This document shows, one piece after another, positions 10,200 through 21,718 of a DNA stretch of 64,000 nucleotides. The notes beneath the pieces are model-generated. The model was not told where the DNA came from. It did no database searches and worked only from the letters and a program-made list of their open reading frames with translations. The first letter of the stretch is position 1. The number at the start of each line of letters is the position of its first letter. Where the stretch lies: assembly GCA_009763385.1 (NCBI GenBank), contig CM019824.1:108952660-109016659 (forward strand), given 5' to 3'. Both the position numbers and the translations under genes were made by a program. Origin of the DNA: Coix lacryma-jobi var. lacryma-jobi. Lineage: Eukaryota > Streptophyta > Magnoliopsida > Poales > Poaceae.

Positions 10200-12644
10200 T
10201 CTGTAATTGATCGGAGTTCCAAAAGTGATGGGTAGTATAATCCTTCCGAGTGGTACAACCGCTTTTCCGGGTACTATGCCGTAGAAAGGAGCGGTTGATG
10301 GTGAGCTGGGTTGCGAGATCTAGATTCATCTTTCGTAGGGTGCTTGCAAAGATAACATTGAGTCCTGCTCCGCCATCGATGAGTACCCTCCCAAGTGTAT
10401 ATCCAGCGACCGTGGGGTCCAAAACTAGCGGGTAATGGCCTGCATTGGAAACACTGGTCCCTTGATCTGCTCTGGAGAAATTAATCGGATGTTCGGACCA
10501 GTCGAGGTATTTGGGTGTCGCTGGTTCGGTGGACATGATCTCTCGTAGGGAAAGCCTCTGAAGCCTCTTGTTGTCACTGGTAGTTACTCCCCCAAAGATG
10601 ACATTAATAGTTCCTTTGGGGTGCTGAAAGCCACCGGCGTCCTGTTGAGGATCCTCAGCTGTCTTCTTGCCTTTGTCTTTCTTGTTCTTGTTGAAGTCGG
10701 AGTTCAAGCCTCGCTCCTTGAGCTGTCGGCAGTGCCTTGCTTGATGTCCACCTTTCGGATGGAAAGGGCAGGGTCCGTCGAGTAAGTCATCAAAGGTGAA
10801 TGGCTTGTTTCCCTTCTTCTGAGGCTCCATGGCAGCAACAGTGTTATCTCCTGCCCTTTTCCGGGTATTTTGTTGTGGTGCCTGGTTGCCTCTCAGGTTG
10901 TTTCCTCGATCACCTTGCGTGTTTCTATCGGGGAAGCGTTCCAGTGTGTGTTCCTCTGTCGCCATCATGGAGTTTACAGCCCGATGGAACTCGTCAGCGG
11001 TGGTCGGGTCCTGCTTGATGAAATCTTTGTAATTGTACCTTTCGCAAATACCGTTGCCAAAAAGGTCAATTACTTCTCTGTCTATAATGTCGGATACTGT
11101 AGAGCGGATTTCTGAGAATCGCCTATAGTACTCCCTCATTGATTCATTTTTCTGTTGCTTGCAGGTTCTGAGCTTAGTCTGGGGTTCTGATCTCTCTGGG
11201 ACACCAGCAAAGTTTTCAACGAAGATACGATGTAGTTGTTCCCAAGAGTCGATGGACTCGGGTTTAAGCCTGTCAAACCAAGCAAGCGGCATTGTCTCTA
11301 GAGCCATTGGGAGGTAGAGTGCTTTGACGTCGTTGCTTCCACCCGCTAGCTCGACTGCTTGAGCATACAGCCCGAGCCACCGTTTAGGTTCTGTCTTCCC
11401 GTCGTACTTTGAGTAATTCCCGGGTTTGAATTTTCGCGGGAACGAAACCGCTCGAAGCCTTTGGGAAAAGCAGGGGAAGTGATCAACTGCATCGGATGCT
11501 GCCACTGCGACTCCTCTGTATGAAGATTCGGCTCCTCCCTCAGCTTGGTCGGGTACTCGGTGGCCCAGACGGCTCCTTGCTGGGATACGACCGAGTTGTT
11601 CTTGAACCGGACGCCTCTGGCTCGGGTGAGATGAAGCTTGCTCGTCAGCTAGGGATTCAAGATTCCGCCCTCGGAGTTGGAGTGCGGTGGTCTGAAGCAT
11701 GACCAGTCGTCGCTCTTCATCAGGGGTGCGATTGGTCTTGGCTCCCATCTCCGTAGCTAGAGCTAGTATGTTTTGATAGGGAGTCTGAAGACTTTATGGC
11801 CGGCGACCCTCATGAACTCGGGTTCAAGGTTGCGAGAACAATCAGGGTGCCGTCTGTTAAGATCATCCTGGGAGTGATTCTCTTCAGTGCGAGCTTGACG
11901 CTCAGCCTCTGCTTCCAGACGCCTCCGGGTGTTGTATTCTTCTAGTCGTGCATTGTAGCGATCTACAGCTTCCTTGCGGTGATTTGCTCGCCTTCTGCGG
12001 GCTTCCTTAGCTTGATTCCTTCGAATTCTTTCAGCCTTCAAGGACTCGGTTTCCCCGGGTCCTTCCGGATCATTGTCTGAAATCATACTCAGAGTTTCAT
12101 TGTCTTGAAAGACATCTGGTGGGGTTGGTGGTCGTAGAGATGTCTGATGCCCCGCCATGAAGACTTCACGAGTGTAGCCCTGGTTTGATGATCCCGGTGT
12201 TACTGATTCCAAAGTAGAAGTGCTGGAGATAAGTTCCGTTGTGGAGTCATGTTCCTCAAAAGGGAGCTGATGTCCGTGCTGGTATGGAAGTTGCTGGTCA
12301 ATTGTGCCAACCAGTCTAGCCAGGGCAGGCTGAATTGGCCAATGGACAATGTTACCCTCCTTGGTAGAGCTGAAAACGAGTCCCTGTTGAGCTCCCGTCA
12401 AAGGTATCTGTTGATACTCTTTGAATTTTGCACCAATCAGGTTATGGAAGTTTTCAGCAGAGTTCCGCAGCCCGAAGGTGAAGCCATAGCAGGTGTCCGG
12501 GTCCTTTTCTTCAGGTTTCGAGTTGGAGTAGGAGTCAGATGCCTTTGTATGGTCCCCAGGATCTTGCGGGTCTTGGATTGTCAAATTTGCTAGGTTCTGA
12601 GCGAGGTGTTCCATCTTTGGCATGGCTTGTGGTTCTGATTCCAC
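10180..12644 (-). pseudogene. Gypsy (Tat-type) gag and protease, frameshifted
   Basis: The N-terminal part (12644 to about 11800) starts MESEPQAMPKMEH and has an Arg-rich helical stretch (QAKEARRRRANHRKEAV). The C-terminal part (11748-10180) carries the retrotransposon Gag domain (MPLAWFDRLKPESIDSWEQL), a zinc-binding HCRQL segment and the aspartic protease motif LIDGGAG. Two one-base losses break it. Near 11800 the frame leaves just before a block that would read into MGAKTNRTPDEERR, and near 10305 it leaves inside the protease. Gag forms the particle and the protease matures it in intact copies. Confidence 0.88.
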
Positions 12645-12792
12645 GGCGAGCTATCTGTGCAGCTTTCCTTGATCATCCGCAATGCAAGTCCTTGAGCCAA
12701 AAACGAAAATTGATCCCGCCGAGAACATGTTTTCGTGGTTCGCCGGGCTCTTGGTCGTCGAATCGCCGAAAGCCCCTACCTGGCACGCCAGC
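12645..12792 (-). other. Gypsy (Tat-type) 5' leader with primer-binding region
   Basis: Directly after the LTR end, the minus strand reads GCTGGCGTGCCAGGTAGGGG (12773-12792). This closely resembles the TGGCGCGCCAGGTAGGGG block that follows the 5' LTR in grass Tat elements and contains the primer-binding site. The remainder is leader before the gag start at 12644. Confidence 0.7.
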
Positions 12793-13214
12793 TGTCGGTG
12801 TTTGTTGATCGGCAACTCGTCTTGAGTAATCTCAGACGATTTGTTCGGTGGGGATCGGCGTTCGTAGGACTCGGCGAGTACATAGGGACAATGATTTATA
12901 CTCGTTCAGGCCGCTAAATAGCGTAATACCTTACGTCCAGTGCGGCGTGTGCCTTGTGTATTGTTATGATTCAATGTTCGATCATCTCGAGCCTGCGCCC
13001 GGTTCCCCTTATATGTCCGGGTGAACCTTAGCGCAGACCGAGTCCTAGCCGGTTACAATATTGGAGTCCTATTCTAATTACAGGACTTCCTTTTACAACT
13101 CGGCTAAGTTACAAACTAGAGTCCTAATCCAAGTACACTTCGTTACAAGTCTTCGGATCTCTAAAGCCATCCTGGATTAGTCGGAGTAATCATCGATAGA
13201 TGATATCTCTGACA
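12793..13214 (-). repeat. 5' LTR of the Tat-type gypsy element, 422 bp
   Basis: On the minus strand it begins TGTCAGAGATATCATC and ends AACACCGACA, so it has TG...CA ends with weak terminal inverted similarity. A TATA-like CATATAAGGGG lies at about 13005-13015. Outside it, the copia integrase frame is interrupted at CAAGA (13215-13219), the expected 5-bp target duplication. The partner copy must lie left of the window. Confidence 0.8.
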
Positions 13215-14314
13215 TCTTGCTCCGTCAAAGAGGGACAAACCATGGTCTCGTCGAAGGTGACATCAGATGTCTCCATGACTCGGTTAGTATCAAGGTTAAG
13301 TACATGATATGCTCGAGTGTGAGTGCCATAACCCAAAAATACACCGTCAGAAGAACGAGACTCAAACTTGTCCAGGTTGCCTTTCTTGAGTATAAAATAG
13401 TCGCAACCAAAAACTCTAAAATAACTCACTTTGGGTTGTTTTCCAAAATGCAACTCATAAGAAGTCTTTTTCAAGAAAGCTCGGAGGAAAATGTGATTGG
13501 AAATATAGCATGCAGTGTTCATAGCTTCGGCCCAATATCGCCTAGGAGTCCTATGCTCATCGAGCATCGTCCTGGCCATCTCTACAAGGGTCCGATTCTT
13601 CCTCTCTACAACACCATTCTGTGGCGGTGTGTAGGGGGAAGAAAACTGATGCTCTAAACCCAAAGAGTTACAAAACTTCTCAAAGTCTGAATTCTTGAAT
13701 TTGGAACCATTATCACTACGAATAGCTCGCATTGAGTTCATAGGGAACTCATTCTGAAGACGCAAAATCAGATTGCGAGCAAAAGAGAAAGTCTCAGTCT
13801 TCTCAGACAAAAAGAAGACCCACGAATATCTCGAAAAATCGTCAACAACAACAAGCACATACCACTTCCCCCCAACCGAGCTCACCCGAGCTGGACCAAC
13901 AAGGTCCATGTGTAAAAGCTCTCTAGGGCACTTAGTCATGACCTGAGTCACTGGATGGTGGGGAGCGGCAACCATCTTCCCATGTCTACAAGAATGGCAA
14001 ACAAGATCCTTCTCCATGCACAACTTGGGCAATCCTCGGATTAAGCCAAGTGAGCTAAGCCTTGCAAGCAAGTCGAAGCTCAGGTGACCAAGTCTCCTAT
14101 GCCACTTCCAAAGATCAGAGGAGAAAGGTCCAGCCAAAAGACAATGAGAAATCCCAAATGACTCCGAGAAATTCACACGAAAGACTTTCCCAAAGGGCGA
14201 AATCATACATACAAGATTGCCCTGAGGATCTAAAATACGACTGAGATTCGGCTTAAAACGAATCTCATAGTCATCATCAAAAAGTTGCGAAACAGAAAGA
14301 AGGTTAAAATGCAA
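13215..14314 (-). pseudogene. Copia A integrase, cut by the Tat element
   Basis: The frame holds the GAG-pre-integrase zinc region (HRRLGHLSFDLL, CHSCRHGK), the catalytic core (HMDLVGPARV, VVDDFSRYSWVFFL, IRSDNGSKFKN, PYTPPQNGVVERKNRT) and the C-terminal GKQPKVSYFRVFGCDYF block. These are the D, D and E positions of a Ty1/copia integrase, the enzyme that inserts cDNA. The frame ends abruptly after DETMVCPSLTEQ, where the gypsy LTR begins. RT and RNase H must lie beyond the left edge. Confidence 0.92.
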
Positions 14315-14511
14315 GTTAGAAACAAGAGAACATCACACAACACAAAGTGCTCATTAACTCGCACCGACCCACGAGACAACACTTTACCTTTGCTATTGTC
14401 GCCGAAGGTGATAAACTCCTTTCCGGCGACTGGACTAAGACTGGAGAACCACTTGGCGTTTTCGGTCATGTGCCTCGAATAACCGGAATCCACCAACCAA
14501 ACGTTCTCCAA
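14230..14511 (-). pseudogene. Copia A aspartic protease segment
   Basis: VWLVDSGYSRHMTENAKWF contains the DSG catalytic triplet of copia proteases, followed by FITFGDNSKGKVLSRGSVRV. The frame differs from that of the integrase, so at least one indel lies between about 14230 and 14314. Family members read LISVSQL at this point, and the integrase frame starts MHFNLLSVSQL. It lies upstream of integrase, as in all Ty1/copia elements. Confidence 0.85.
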
Positions 14512-14684
14512 TCGTTTTACCTACATCAATAAAAAGACATAGGGTGAGCATACGGTCCAACACTGGGGTTAGTGAAGTAGGAAGAATACCAGTGTTGGGC
14601 CGGTTGCTCAAAAGAACGGTTAGCAGAAAAACAATTCCTAGCACACCTACGGGAGGAGAGATCATCACGTAGAGGAAAACGTGG

Positions 14685-17134
14685 TCAGCTAAGGGAAGAG
14701 CGTCCATCGCGATACTCAAAACGCGATGGGGGAAAACGCTCAACTACAAAGCCACCGCCATGGTGTCCATAGCCCACTACTGCAGGCTCCCGCCGGGCAT
14801 GACCTCCTTGCAGCCTAGGCCTAGGAACTTGAGGTTTTGGACCTCTAGGCCTAGCAGCACGCCTCTGAACATTCGACACATGTACATCATGGAAAGGATG
14901 GTACATGTCCATGTTGTTCATCTCCTTTGCACGGCGCTCATCTCTCTTGCGCCGAAAGCAAAACTCTCTCAAGTGTCCATCTCTCCCACAGTGCTCACAG
15001 TGGTACCTCACCGCTCTCATAGGGGGTTGTTGGTACTCATGGTAGTGGGTATGGATCACTTTGCCTTTCTGTGGCATGAGCTCCTCTTGGATAGGTGGCA
15101 TTGTGTCTAGTTTGTTCTTGAGGTGGTTTGGTTTGGGAGCCCATGTTGGTTTCTTGGGTGGAGCTCTTGGAGGTTCAACAAACACCCCATCCTTTGTGTT
15201 AGGCTTGAGAGGCTCTTTGGGTGAAATCTTGGTAAGCTTGGGAGTAGTGGTGGAGTTGGGCTTCTCACACGGGTTCAGACCACTCGACTCTCCAATATTG
15301 CCAAAAGATGAAACGCACTCACCACCCTGAGCAAAGCCTACACCTGGACCTCCAACAGCACGCTTGAATTGGGAGATCATCATCCCAAGCTGCGGCTCAC
15401 CACTAGACACCCATGACAAGATGGTCTGAAGGTATGTGTTTTCTTCCTCGGTTTGCATCTTGTCATGCTTCACATTTGCAATCTCCATCTCCAAACCTTC
15501 ACACAAAGCGCACCTAGTCACACAAGTGCTACCCGAGCTGGCCTTCTCAAGAGACACAATCTTGGCATTCTTCTCTGCCAACTCGGATTGCAAGCCTGCA
15601 CAAGACTTGCACGCACCAAGCACCGAAGATCTATCTCTCAGCTCATCCACCTCTCCTACCAACACAGCATACTTACCTCTCAAAGTGAGAAGGTCAGTCA
15701 TGTGTGTGGTGCACATCTCGCACTCACCCTCCTCAGAGACAACTACGGTGGACTTGCCAAACTCAAGCTCCTTCACCGTATCCTCCCATTTCTGCCTAAA
15801 CTCCTTCCGCTCTCTAGCAGCACGCCTAAGCAGCTTGTCTTGACTAAGAAGGGCGGCAGTAAGTTTCTTGACCTCAGCAGAAAGCTCGTCGGGGGTCTGA
15901 GATACCTGGGAGGTGTCGTCATCGCCATCGTCATTCTGAGGGATCTCCTCCAGCTGGTTGTCGACCTCCTTGCCGAGGGCCATGGTGCAAAAACCCTTGT
16001 TGTCGGCGAAGAAGCAGAGGCCGTTCAACTTGTCCTCGATCTTCTTCTTCTCGGACTTGTCGTCGCTTGAGGAAGCGGAGTCGTCATCCGAGTCGTCGAC
16101 GTCGTTGAGCGTGGCGAAGAAAGCACGCTGCTCGGCTTGGGCTCTCTCCATGTACTTCTTCTTGATGTACTCCTTGTTGAAGCCGCCCTTCCACTTGTGC
16201 TTGGGATGGATGTGCTTCTCCTTGTGCCAGCCAGAGTCATACTTGTGGCCACGATCGCCCTTGCTCGCCACTTGCTTGTTCTTCTTGGGGCAGTTAGCGA
16301 TGAAGTGGTCCGGGTCACCACACTCAAAGCACCCAGCGCGTCCTCCTCCACGACGACGGTTCATGCGGTTGTTGTGAAACCGCGAGAACCGGTTGGCGAG
16401 CAAGGCCAACTCGCCGTCTCCCATGAACTCCAACTGCTCCTCTGTGACAGAAAGAAGAGAAGACAAAGCAAAGCCTCCAGAGGAGTTAGCAGAAGAGCCA
16501 GAAAGCAAAGCCATCGATGGGCCAGAAGGATTTTCATAAGAAGCCCTCGCCATGGCATCAATCTCACTGGACTTGAGCTTACTGAAGAGCTCGTCGCATG
16601 TGAGGGTCTCATAGTTAGACGATTCGATGATCCCCACAACGACCGATCGAGAGTATGCAAAAGCTTCAAAGCTCTCTCATGATCGTCGAAAGGCAACAAC
16701 TCCTTGTTAGCTCTCATCATGTTGACAATCACCTGAAAGCGAGCAAATAAACTCTCTATGCTCTCGCCAAGCATGTGTCGAAAGTTCTCATACTCCCGCT
16801 TGTGCGACTCGTAGAGACGGGATTTGACTTGAGAGGTTCTCTCATGAAAACGCATGAGGGTTGCCCAAATCTCATGAGCTGTGGGGAGATGAGAAACACG
16901 ATCACACTCAGAAACACTCAAGCAGGAGAAAAGAGCATTACGGGCTCGGCTATTGGCATCATGCTCATCGATCTAAAGCAGAGACACATGAGCAGCCAAG
17001 ACCATGTAATCATCCTTGTTGCAAATCTCCTAGACAGAAGCACTCATGCTCTGAAGATAGGCCGACATGCGTATCTTCCAATAAGCATAGTTTGTCCCAT
17101 CGAAAAACGGCGGTTTGCCCACGCCGCGATCCAT
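14685..17134 (-). pseudogene. Copia A gag, two TAG stops and a frameshift
   Basis: The likely start at 17134 reads MDRGVGKPPFFDG. The UBN2-type Gag core follows (AHEIWATLMRFHERTSQVKS, LLHTLDRSLWG), then, in another frame from about 16640, SSNYETLTCDELFSKLKS. Next come a CCHC knuckle (CFECGDPDHFIANC), a long acidic and coiled-coil-like middle, and a second CCHC (CEHCGRDGHLREFC). TAG stops at 17030-17032 and 16973-16975 fall where relatives have Trp or Gln. Gag packages the RNA. This copy cannot make it whole. Confidence 0.88.
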
Positions 17135-17183
17135 GTCGCCTTCTGTGGATCTGGAACCGGCTAAGGTGGAAGATCCTTAACCC

Positions 17184-17195
17184 GCTCTGATACCA
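17184..17195 (-). other. Primer-binding site of copia A
   Basis: The minus strand reads TGGTATCAGAGC, complementary to the 3' end of initiator methionine tRNA and the usual plant copia primer site. It follows the LTR end (GGTCCTTCA) after a two-base gap. Confidence 0.92.
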
Positions 17196-17634
17196 ATTGA
17201 AGGACCGAGAATGCAAAAGCAAGGCGACCAGAGGGGGGGGGTGAATGGGAGCTCAAAAAATTTCTTTCGAAACTTCGGCCTTTGTCCCAAAAATCAAACC
17301 CCGAAAAGCTTTGATCAAACCCTGATACCCACGACCCTTGGAAGAGGGTGGATGATCCCTTGGATCACAGCGAGGCACCACAAAGCAAGAGCAAATCAAA
17401 ACCCAAAAGCACCAGAACAAGTTTGACCTCTAAAACCTAGTCCCAAACGTAGATTGAAGCCTACGTCGTGAAATCCCCTAAATACCGATGCTAACCAGTA
17501 GCAAGGATACCTAGAGAGGTTCCTAGGTGAACTATGGGGCCAAACGAGAAGTCCGGAAACCAAGCGGAAAAGCCGGAAGAGAAAACGCACTAGAACGCAA
17601 CACTCAGCCAAATCCCAGACTCTCCGTACTCTCA

Positions 17635-17880
17635 GTCTCGGACTGTCCGCGCCAGGGGCGGACTGTCCGCGGTCCCCTGGCGGACTGTCCGCCGGCCAAA
17701 AACGGAAAACAACACAGCTCCTGAACACCCCCTGTTCAACTCCCGGACTGTCCGCAGATTCCTGCTGCAGACTGTCCGCTGGTCAATCCGAGTCAACATA
17801 GCCGAGCCGCGCGACCACTGCCTCGGTCGGAGCCCGACGCGCGGACTGTCCGCGCCCCCAATGACGGACTGTCCGCGAGT
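17635..17880. repeat. GGACTGTCCGC word cluster in the copia A LTR
   Basis: GGACTGTCCGC or a close variant occurs about eight times (for example near 17640, 17659, 17680, 17744, 17768, 17841, 17864). The word is itself nearly palindromic (GGAC-TG-TCCGC). Comparable GGACTGTCCG clusters are known in grass copia LTRs such as Opie/Ji. The function is not known to me. Confidence 0.8.
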
Positions 17881-18667
17881 GCCCAGTGAGGGCGATTTCG
17901 GTCGCCCTCAACTCAAATCTCCCCAAATCCGATTCAACTCAAAATCCCTAGTTCCCAAACTTGGAGAAGATGATCACGAGGTAGTTAGGAGACTATCCCC
18001 AAGAAATCATCCGCTCAAAACAACTCAATCAACGGGAATCGAAGAGAAGGGAATATGAACCGAAAAAGCGCCACGAAAATTGAATCGACCCGATCTACTT
18101 GTTCGTGAGGAGTATAGAATTCCTTCGGTGGAAATGATCTCCTCACTATAAAGAACAAGTTGATTCAAGTAGATTTCAAAAAGATGCAGTAGAGAGGGAG
18201 ATCGAGTGACGGGAAAATCGCGGAGAAACGAAGAACGCGAAGAACACGAACAAAACATGAATCAATACATCGATCTGCAACCGTGTGGCTACCACACGCT
18301 ACAACAGTGAGATTACGGTCTCACTTCCTCAAAATCTCTAGTACGCAGAGGTATGGTTCTCTGCGGATCTCAGTTGCTACAGCAGGGGATTGGTAGAGCA
18401 GGAAAACCTAGAAGGCAAAGAGCAAAATGACTGAGATAGGATGGGAGGTGGGTGTCTCCCTCTACTTATCCTAATTCTAGTTCCCACTTTACCCCTAACT
18501 AATTACAAAGCGAACCAGCTAAACCCTAAGGTTATTCTGGACCAACTCGTGGTAGGTGGTGATCCGACGGCCACGCCCGCACAACTGGTAGCGTTGCCTC
18601 GACGCAACCTCACTGATTGCCACCACGTGCCGCCACTGCTCTGCTCGTCCTTTTCCTGGACCTCGCC

Positions 18668-18930
18668 CCTGGTTTTGTGGCCCAAACCGGGAAACCAGCC
18701 TTCAGGACCAACCCTCGGTTTTGAGGCCCAAACCGGGAAACCAGCCGTCCATCGCCTGAGTTTTGTGGCCCAAACTCAGAAACCCGCAGCGCCCAGGTTT
18801 TGAGGCCCAAACCTGGAAACCGTCCTCAGCCCGAGTTTTGTGGCCCAAACTCGGAAATGATCAGTACCCACGTTTTGAGGCCCAAACCTAGAAACCGTCC
18901 ACTCGGTGGTTTCTCTGTGGCTCAACCACC
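18668..18930. repeat. Seven-hairpin array in the copia A LTR
   Basis: Units at 18668-18691, 18714-18737, 18756-18779, 18793-18816, 18831-18854, 18868-18891 and 18905-18930 each have short complementary arms around a constant TTTTG(T/A)GGCCCAAA centre. Arms differ between units yet mostly pair: CTGAG/CTCAG, CCAGG/CCTGG, CCGAG/CTCGG. Order and spacing match the array at 23672-23927 in the C element read in the other direction. Confidence 0.9.
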
Positions 18931-19280
18931 AAACCGAGCCGTAGAGGGGATGCACCGCCCGTGCACCCCTTCCACCGACACATGTCCCCAGGTCCTCGAC
19001 CCGAGCAACACTGTGCCCCGCAAGTCTTCGCTTGTCGCTGTCCCGGGCTGTCAGCCACCACAGTTGATCCTCAGGCCACCAGTCCCTCAGTCCAAGCCTC
19101 ACGTCCGCCCTTCACCGCTCCCGGTCCATCGGCACGGCACGTCTCTACTTGACCTTCACCTTGCCTTCGATCACTGTATCCGTGCTCGACACCTGCACAA
19201 CACAAGCCAAAGAACATGCGCATTATCCTAGTTGACAATCACTCATCACTCGAGACTCAGGATACACCTATGTATCCGCA

Positions 19281-20512
19281 ATGTGGAGAGGTTTGTTGCT
19301 CGTTGCACAACATGTCAAAAGGCAAAGTCACGGTTAAATCCCCACGGTTTGTATTTACCTCTTCCTGTTCCTAATGCTCCTTGGGAGGATATATCTATGG
19401 ATTTTGTGTTGGGATTACCAAGGACTAGGAGGGGACGGATAGTGTGTTTGTGGTTGTTGATAGATTTTCTAAGATGGCACATTTCATACTATGTCATAAA
19501 ACTGATGATGCTACAAATATTGCTGATTTGTTCTTTCGAGAAATTGTTCGCTTACATGGTGTGCCCAACACAATTGTTTCTGATCGTGATGCTAAATTTC
19601 TTAGTCATTTTTGGAAGACTTTATGGATTAAATTGGGGACTAAGCTTTTATTTTCCACCACTTGTCATCCCCAAACTGATGGTCAAACTGAAGTTGTGCA
19701 TAGAACTTTATCCACTATGTTAAGGGCTGTTTTAAAGAAGAATATTAAGATGTGGGAGGAATGTTTGCCTCATATTGAGTTCGCTTATAATCGTTCATTG
19801 CATTCTACTACAAAAATGTGTCCTTTTGAGATTGTCTATGGCTTCTTGCCACGTGCTCCTATTGATTTAATGCCTTTGCCAAGTTCTGAAAAAAATGAAT
19901 TTTGATGCTAAGCAATGTGTTGAATTGATGTTAAAATTGCATGAAGCCACTAAAGAAAACATAGAGCGCATGAATGCTAAGTACAAATGCGCTGGAGATA
20001 AAGGTAGAAAGCAATTGATTCTGGAACCTGTGGATTTGGTTTGGTTGCATTTGCGAAAAGATAGATTTCCAGAACTGAGAAAATCCAAATTGATGCCCAG
20101 AGCTGATGGTCCTTTTAAAGTGCTGCAACGAATTAATGAGAATGCATATAAGCTTGATCTTCCTGCAGATTTTGGGGTTAGTCCCAAATTTAACATTGCA
20201 GATTTGAAGCCTTATTTGGGTGAGGAAGATGAGCTTGAGTCGAGGACGACTCAGATGCAAGAAAGGGAGGATGATGAGGACATCAACACCAGCGATACAT
20301 CCTCTCTGACACAACCTAGAGCTGGTCCTCTTACTCGTGCTCGTGCTCGTCAACTTAATCATCAAGTGAGTTCCTTGATAAGCTCTTGTCCATCTTGTTT
20401 AGACCATGGAAACGCGTGCACTCTTGTTTTGATTAGGAACCGAGGAGAAGACCGAAATGGAGAAGGACTCGTGCTGGCTGGATTCGGACTGCAGCAAAGC
20501 GCCAACTTGTGA
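19281..20512 (+). pseudogene. Gypsy B (CRM-like) integrase and C-terminal tail, frameshifted
   Basis: The fragment begins inside the integrase zinc finger (VERFVARCTTCQKAKSRL) and continues through ISMDFVLGLP, then, after a one-base loss near 19440, VFVVVDRFSKMAHF, VSDRDAKFLSHFWKTLW and CHPQTDGQTEVVHRTLS. These carry the D, D, E residues. A second frame change near 19890 leads to VDLVWLHLRKDRFPE and a tail with GPLTRARARQLNHQVSS. That tail, and a coding region running into the LTR, fit the CRM-type chromoviruses. Lineage is inferred. The 5' part of the element is displaced left by copia A. Confidence 0.88.
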
Positions 20513-21184
20513 CCGTCACCACGGTTGCATACGGATTTGGATTCAGGCGCTTCAAGACTTGTTGGAAATCCTATCAAGTCTACTTTCATATGAATCAAGT
20601 CCCACGTCAATAACTGTTCAGCAGCAGCGGCAATGATCCAATTACCGTCGACTGGTCTTGCTGTCCAGGGTGCTGCGTCACCTCATTTTGGGCTGATGGC
20701 CCATGTATCAAGTTGGGTCTATTAGGGATGCGTCCTAGGGTTGGAGGACGACCCCAACACCCCTCTGGTCGTCCTTCCATCTACTTATCTCCCTCTAGAG
20801 CCGCCATGGTCGGGTTGGGTTTTGTTTAGATCAAGTTTAGCCTTCACTACTTGCTTGTAGGCGCGTGTGCTGGACCAGCCACCCATCTCCTTGTCTTCGG
20901 AACCCCATTGTTGATTAAGATTCAGTTTGAAACCTTCAATTTCATCTTGCAATTCAGTGCTTGTTTCCTCGTTCTTGCTAGTTCTTCGATTGCTTGCAGG
21001 ACGGGAGCCCTAGGGGCTAGTTGTCGTGCTCCACAAGATCGAGACGGCTATTGGACGTGGTGTATCGGTTGCTAAGGAGCGGTCTTGAGGGCTGTAGTCG
21101 GGCCGTGAATGTCATCTCCATCCACCAATTGAGTTATCCCCGTTTCTCATCGAAAGATCGGGCAAAAACCCTAGCGGGTTCACA
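20272..21184 (+). repeat. 3' LTR of gypsy B, about 0.91 kb
   Basis: It starts TGATGAGGACATCAAC right after the purine-rich GAAAGGGAGGA (20261-20271) and ends near GGGTTCACA (21184), where copia RNase H sequence starts. The last coding codons of gypsy B overlap its first 240 bases. The exact 3' boundary is uncertain by a few bases because the matching 5' LTR is outside the window. Confidence 0.7.
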
Positions 21185-21187
21185 TTA

Positions 21188-21718
21188 ATGAGGTACCTTC
21201 GTTTCACTCTAGAGTTTGAGATTTGGTATTCTGCTTCCTCCACCCTCTTCCTTTGCGGTTATTCTGATGCCGATTTTGCTGGTTGCCGACTTGATCGCAA
21301 GTCCACTTCTGGGACTTGTCAGTTCATTGGTTCTTCTCTTGTATCTTGGTCTTCTCGCAAGCAGTCTAGTGTCGCCCAGTCTACCATAGAGGCTGAGTAT
21401 GTTGTTGCGGCTAGCTGCTGTTCCCAGTTGCTTTGGATGATGGCCACTTTGCGTGATTTTGGTCTGAGCTTTTCTCGAGTTCCATTGCTTTGTGATAGCA
21501 CAAGTGCGATTAGCGTTGCTAAGAATCCTGTGTTGCATTCTAAGACCAAACACATTGATGTGCGCTTTCATTTTCTGCGAGACCATTATGAGAAGGGTGA
21601 TATCGACCTTCGCCATGTCGATACTCATAATCAATTGGCAGATATTTTGACCAAGCCTTTGGACCAATCAACCTTTGCTAGGTTGAGAGGTGAGCTTGGT
21701 GTGTGTTTTCCTTTTTAG
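21188..21718 (+). pseudogene. Copia C RNase H, 5' part displaced
   Basis: The frame is open and ends in a normal stop. It contains CGYSDADFAGC, LDRKSTSGTCQFIG, SRKQSSVAQSTIEAEYV, LLCDSTSAISVAKNP, SKTKHIDVRFHFLRD and QLADILTKPLD. These are the hallmark blocks of Ty1/copia RNase H, which removes RNA during cDNA synthesis. It begins directly at the gypsy B LTR, so gypsy B was inserted at the RT/RNase H border. RT and the rest should lie left of the window. Confidence 0.92.

Larger units (their letters stand above)
17198..19280 (-). repeat. 5' LTR of copia A, 2.08 kb
   Basis: The boundaries TGCGGATACATAGG (minus strand, at 19280) and GGTCCTTCA (at 17198) are set by the primer-binding site on one side and by homology with the C-element LTR (23321-25380) on the other. 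Internal landmarks are the seven-hairpin array (18668-18930) and a cluster of CGGACTGTCCGC words (about 17635-17880). Beyond 19280 the sequence changes at once to gypsy integrase, with ATGTG (19281-19285) as the presumed target duplication. Confidence 0.85.

Noticed and set aside
17184..17195. tRNA gene fragments at TGGTATCAGAGC sites
   Set aside because: Only 12 bases match, each adjoining an LTR end. These are primer-binding sites, not tRNA genes.
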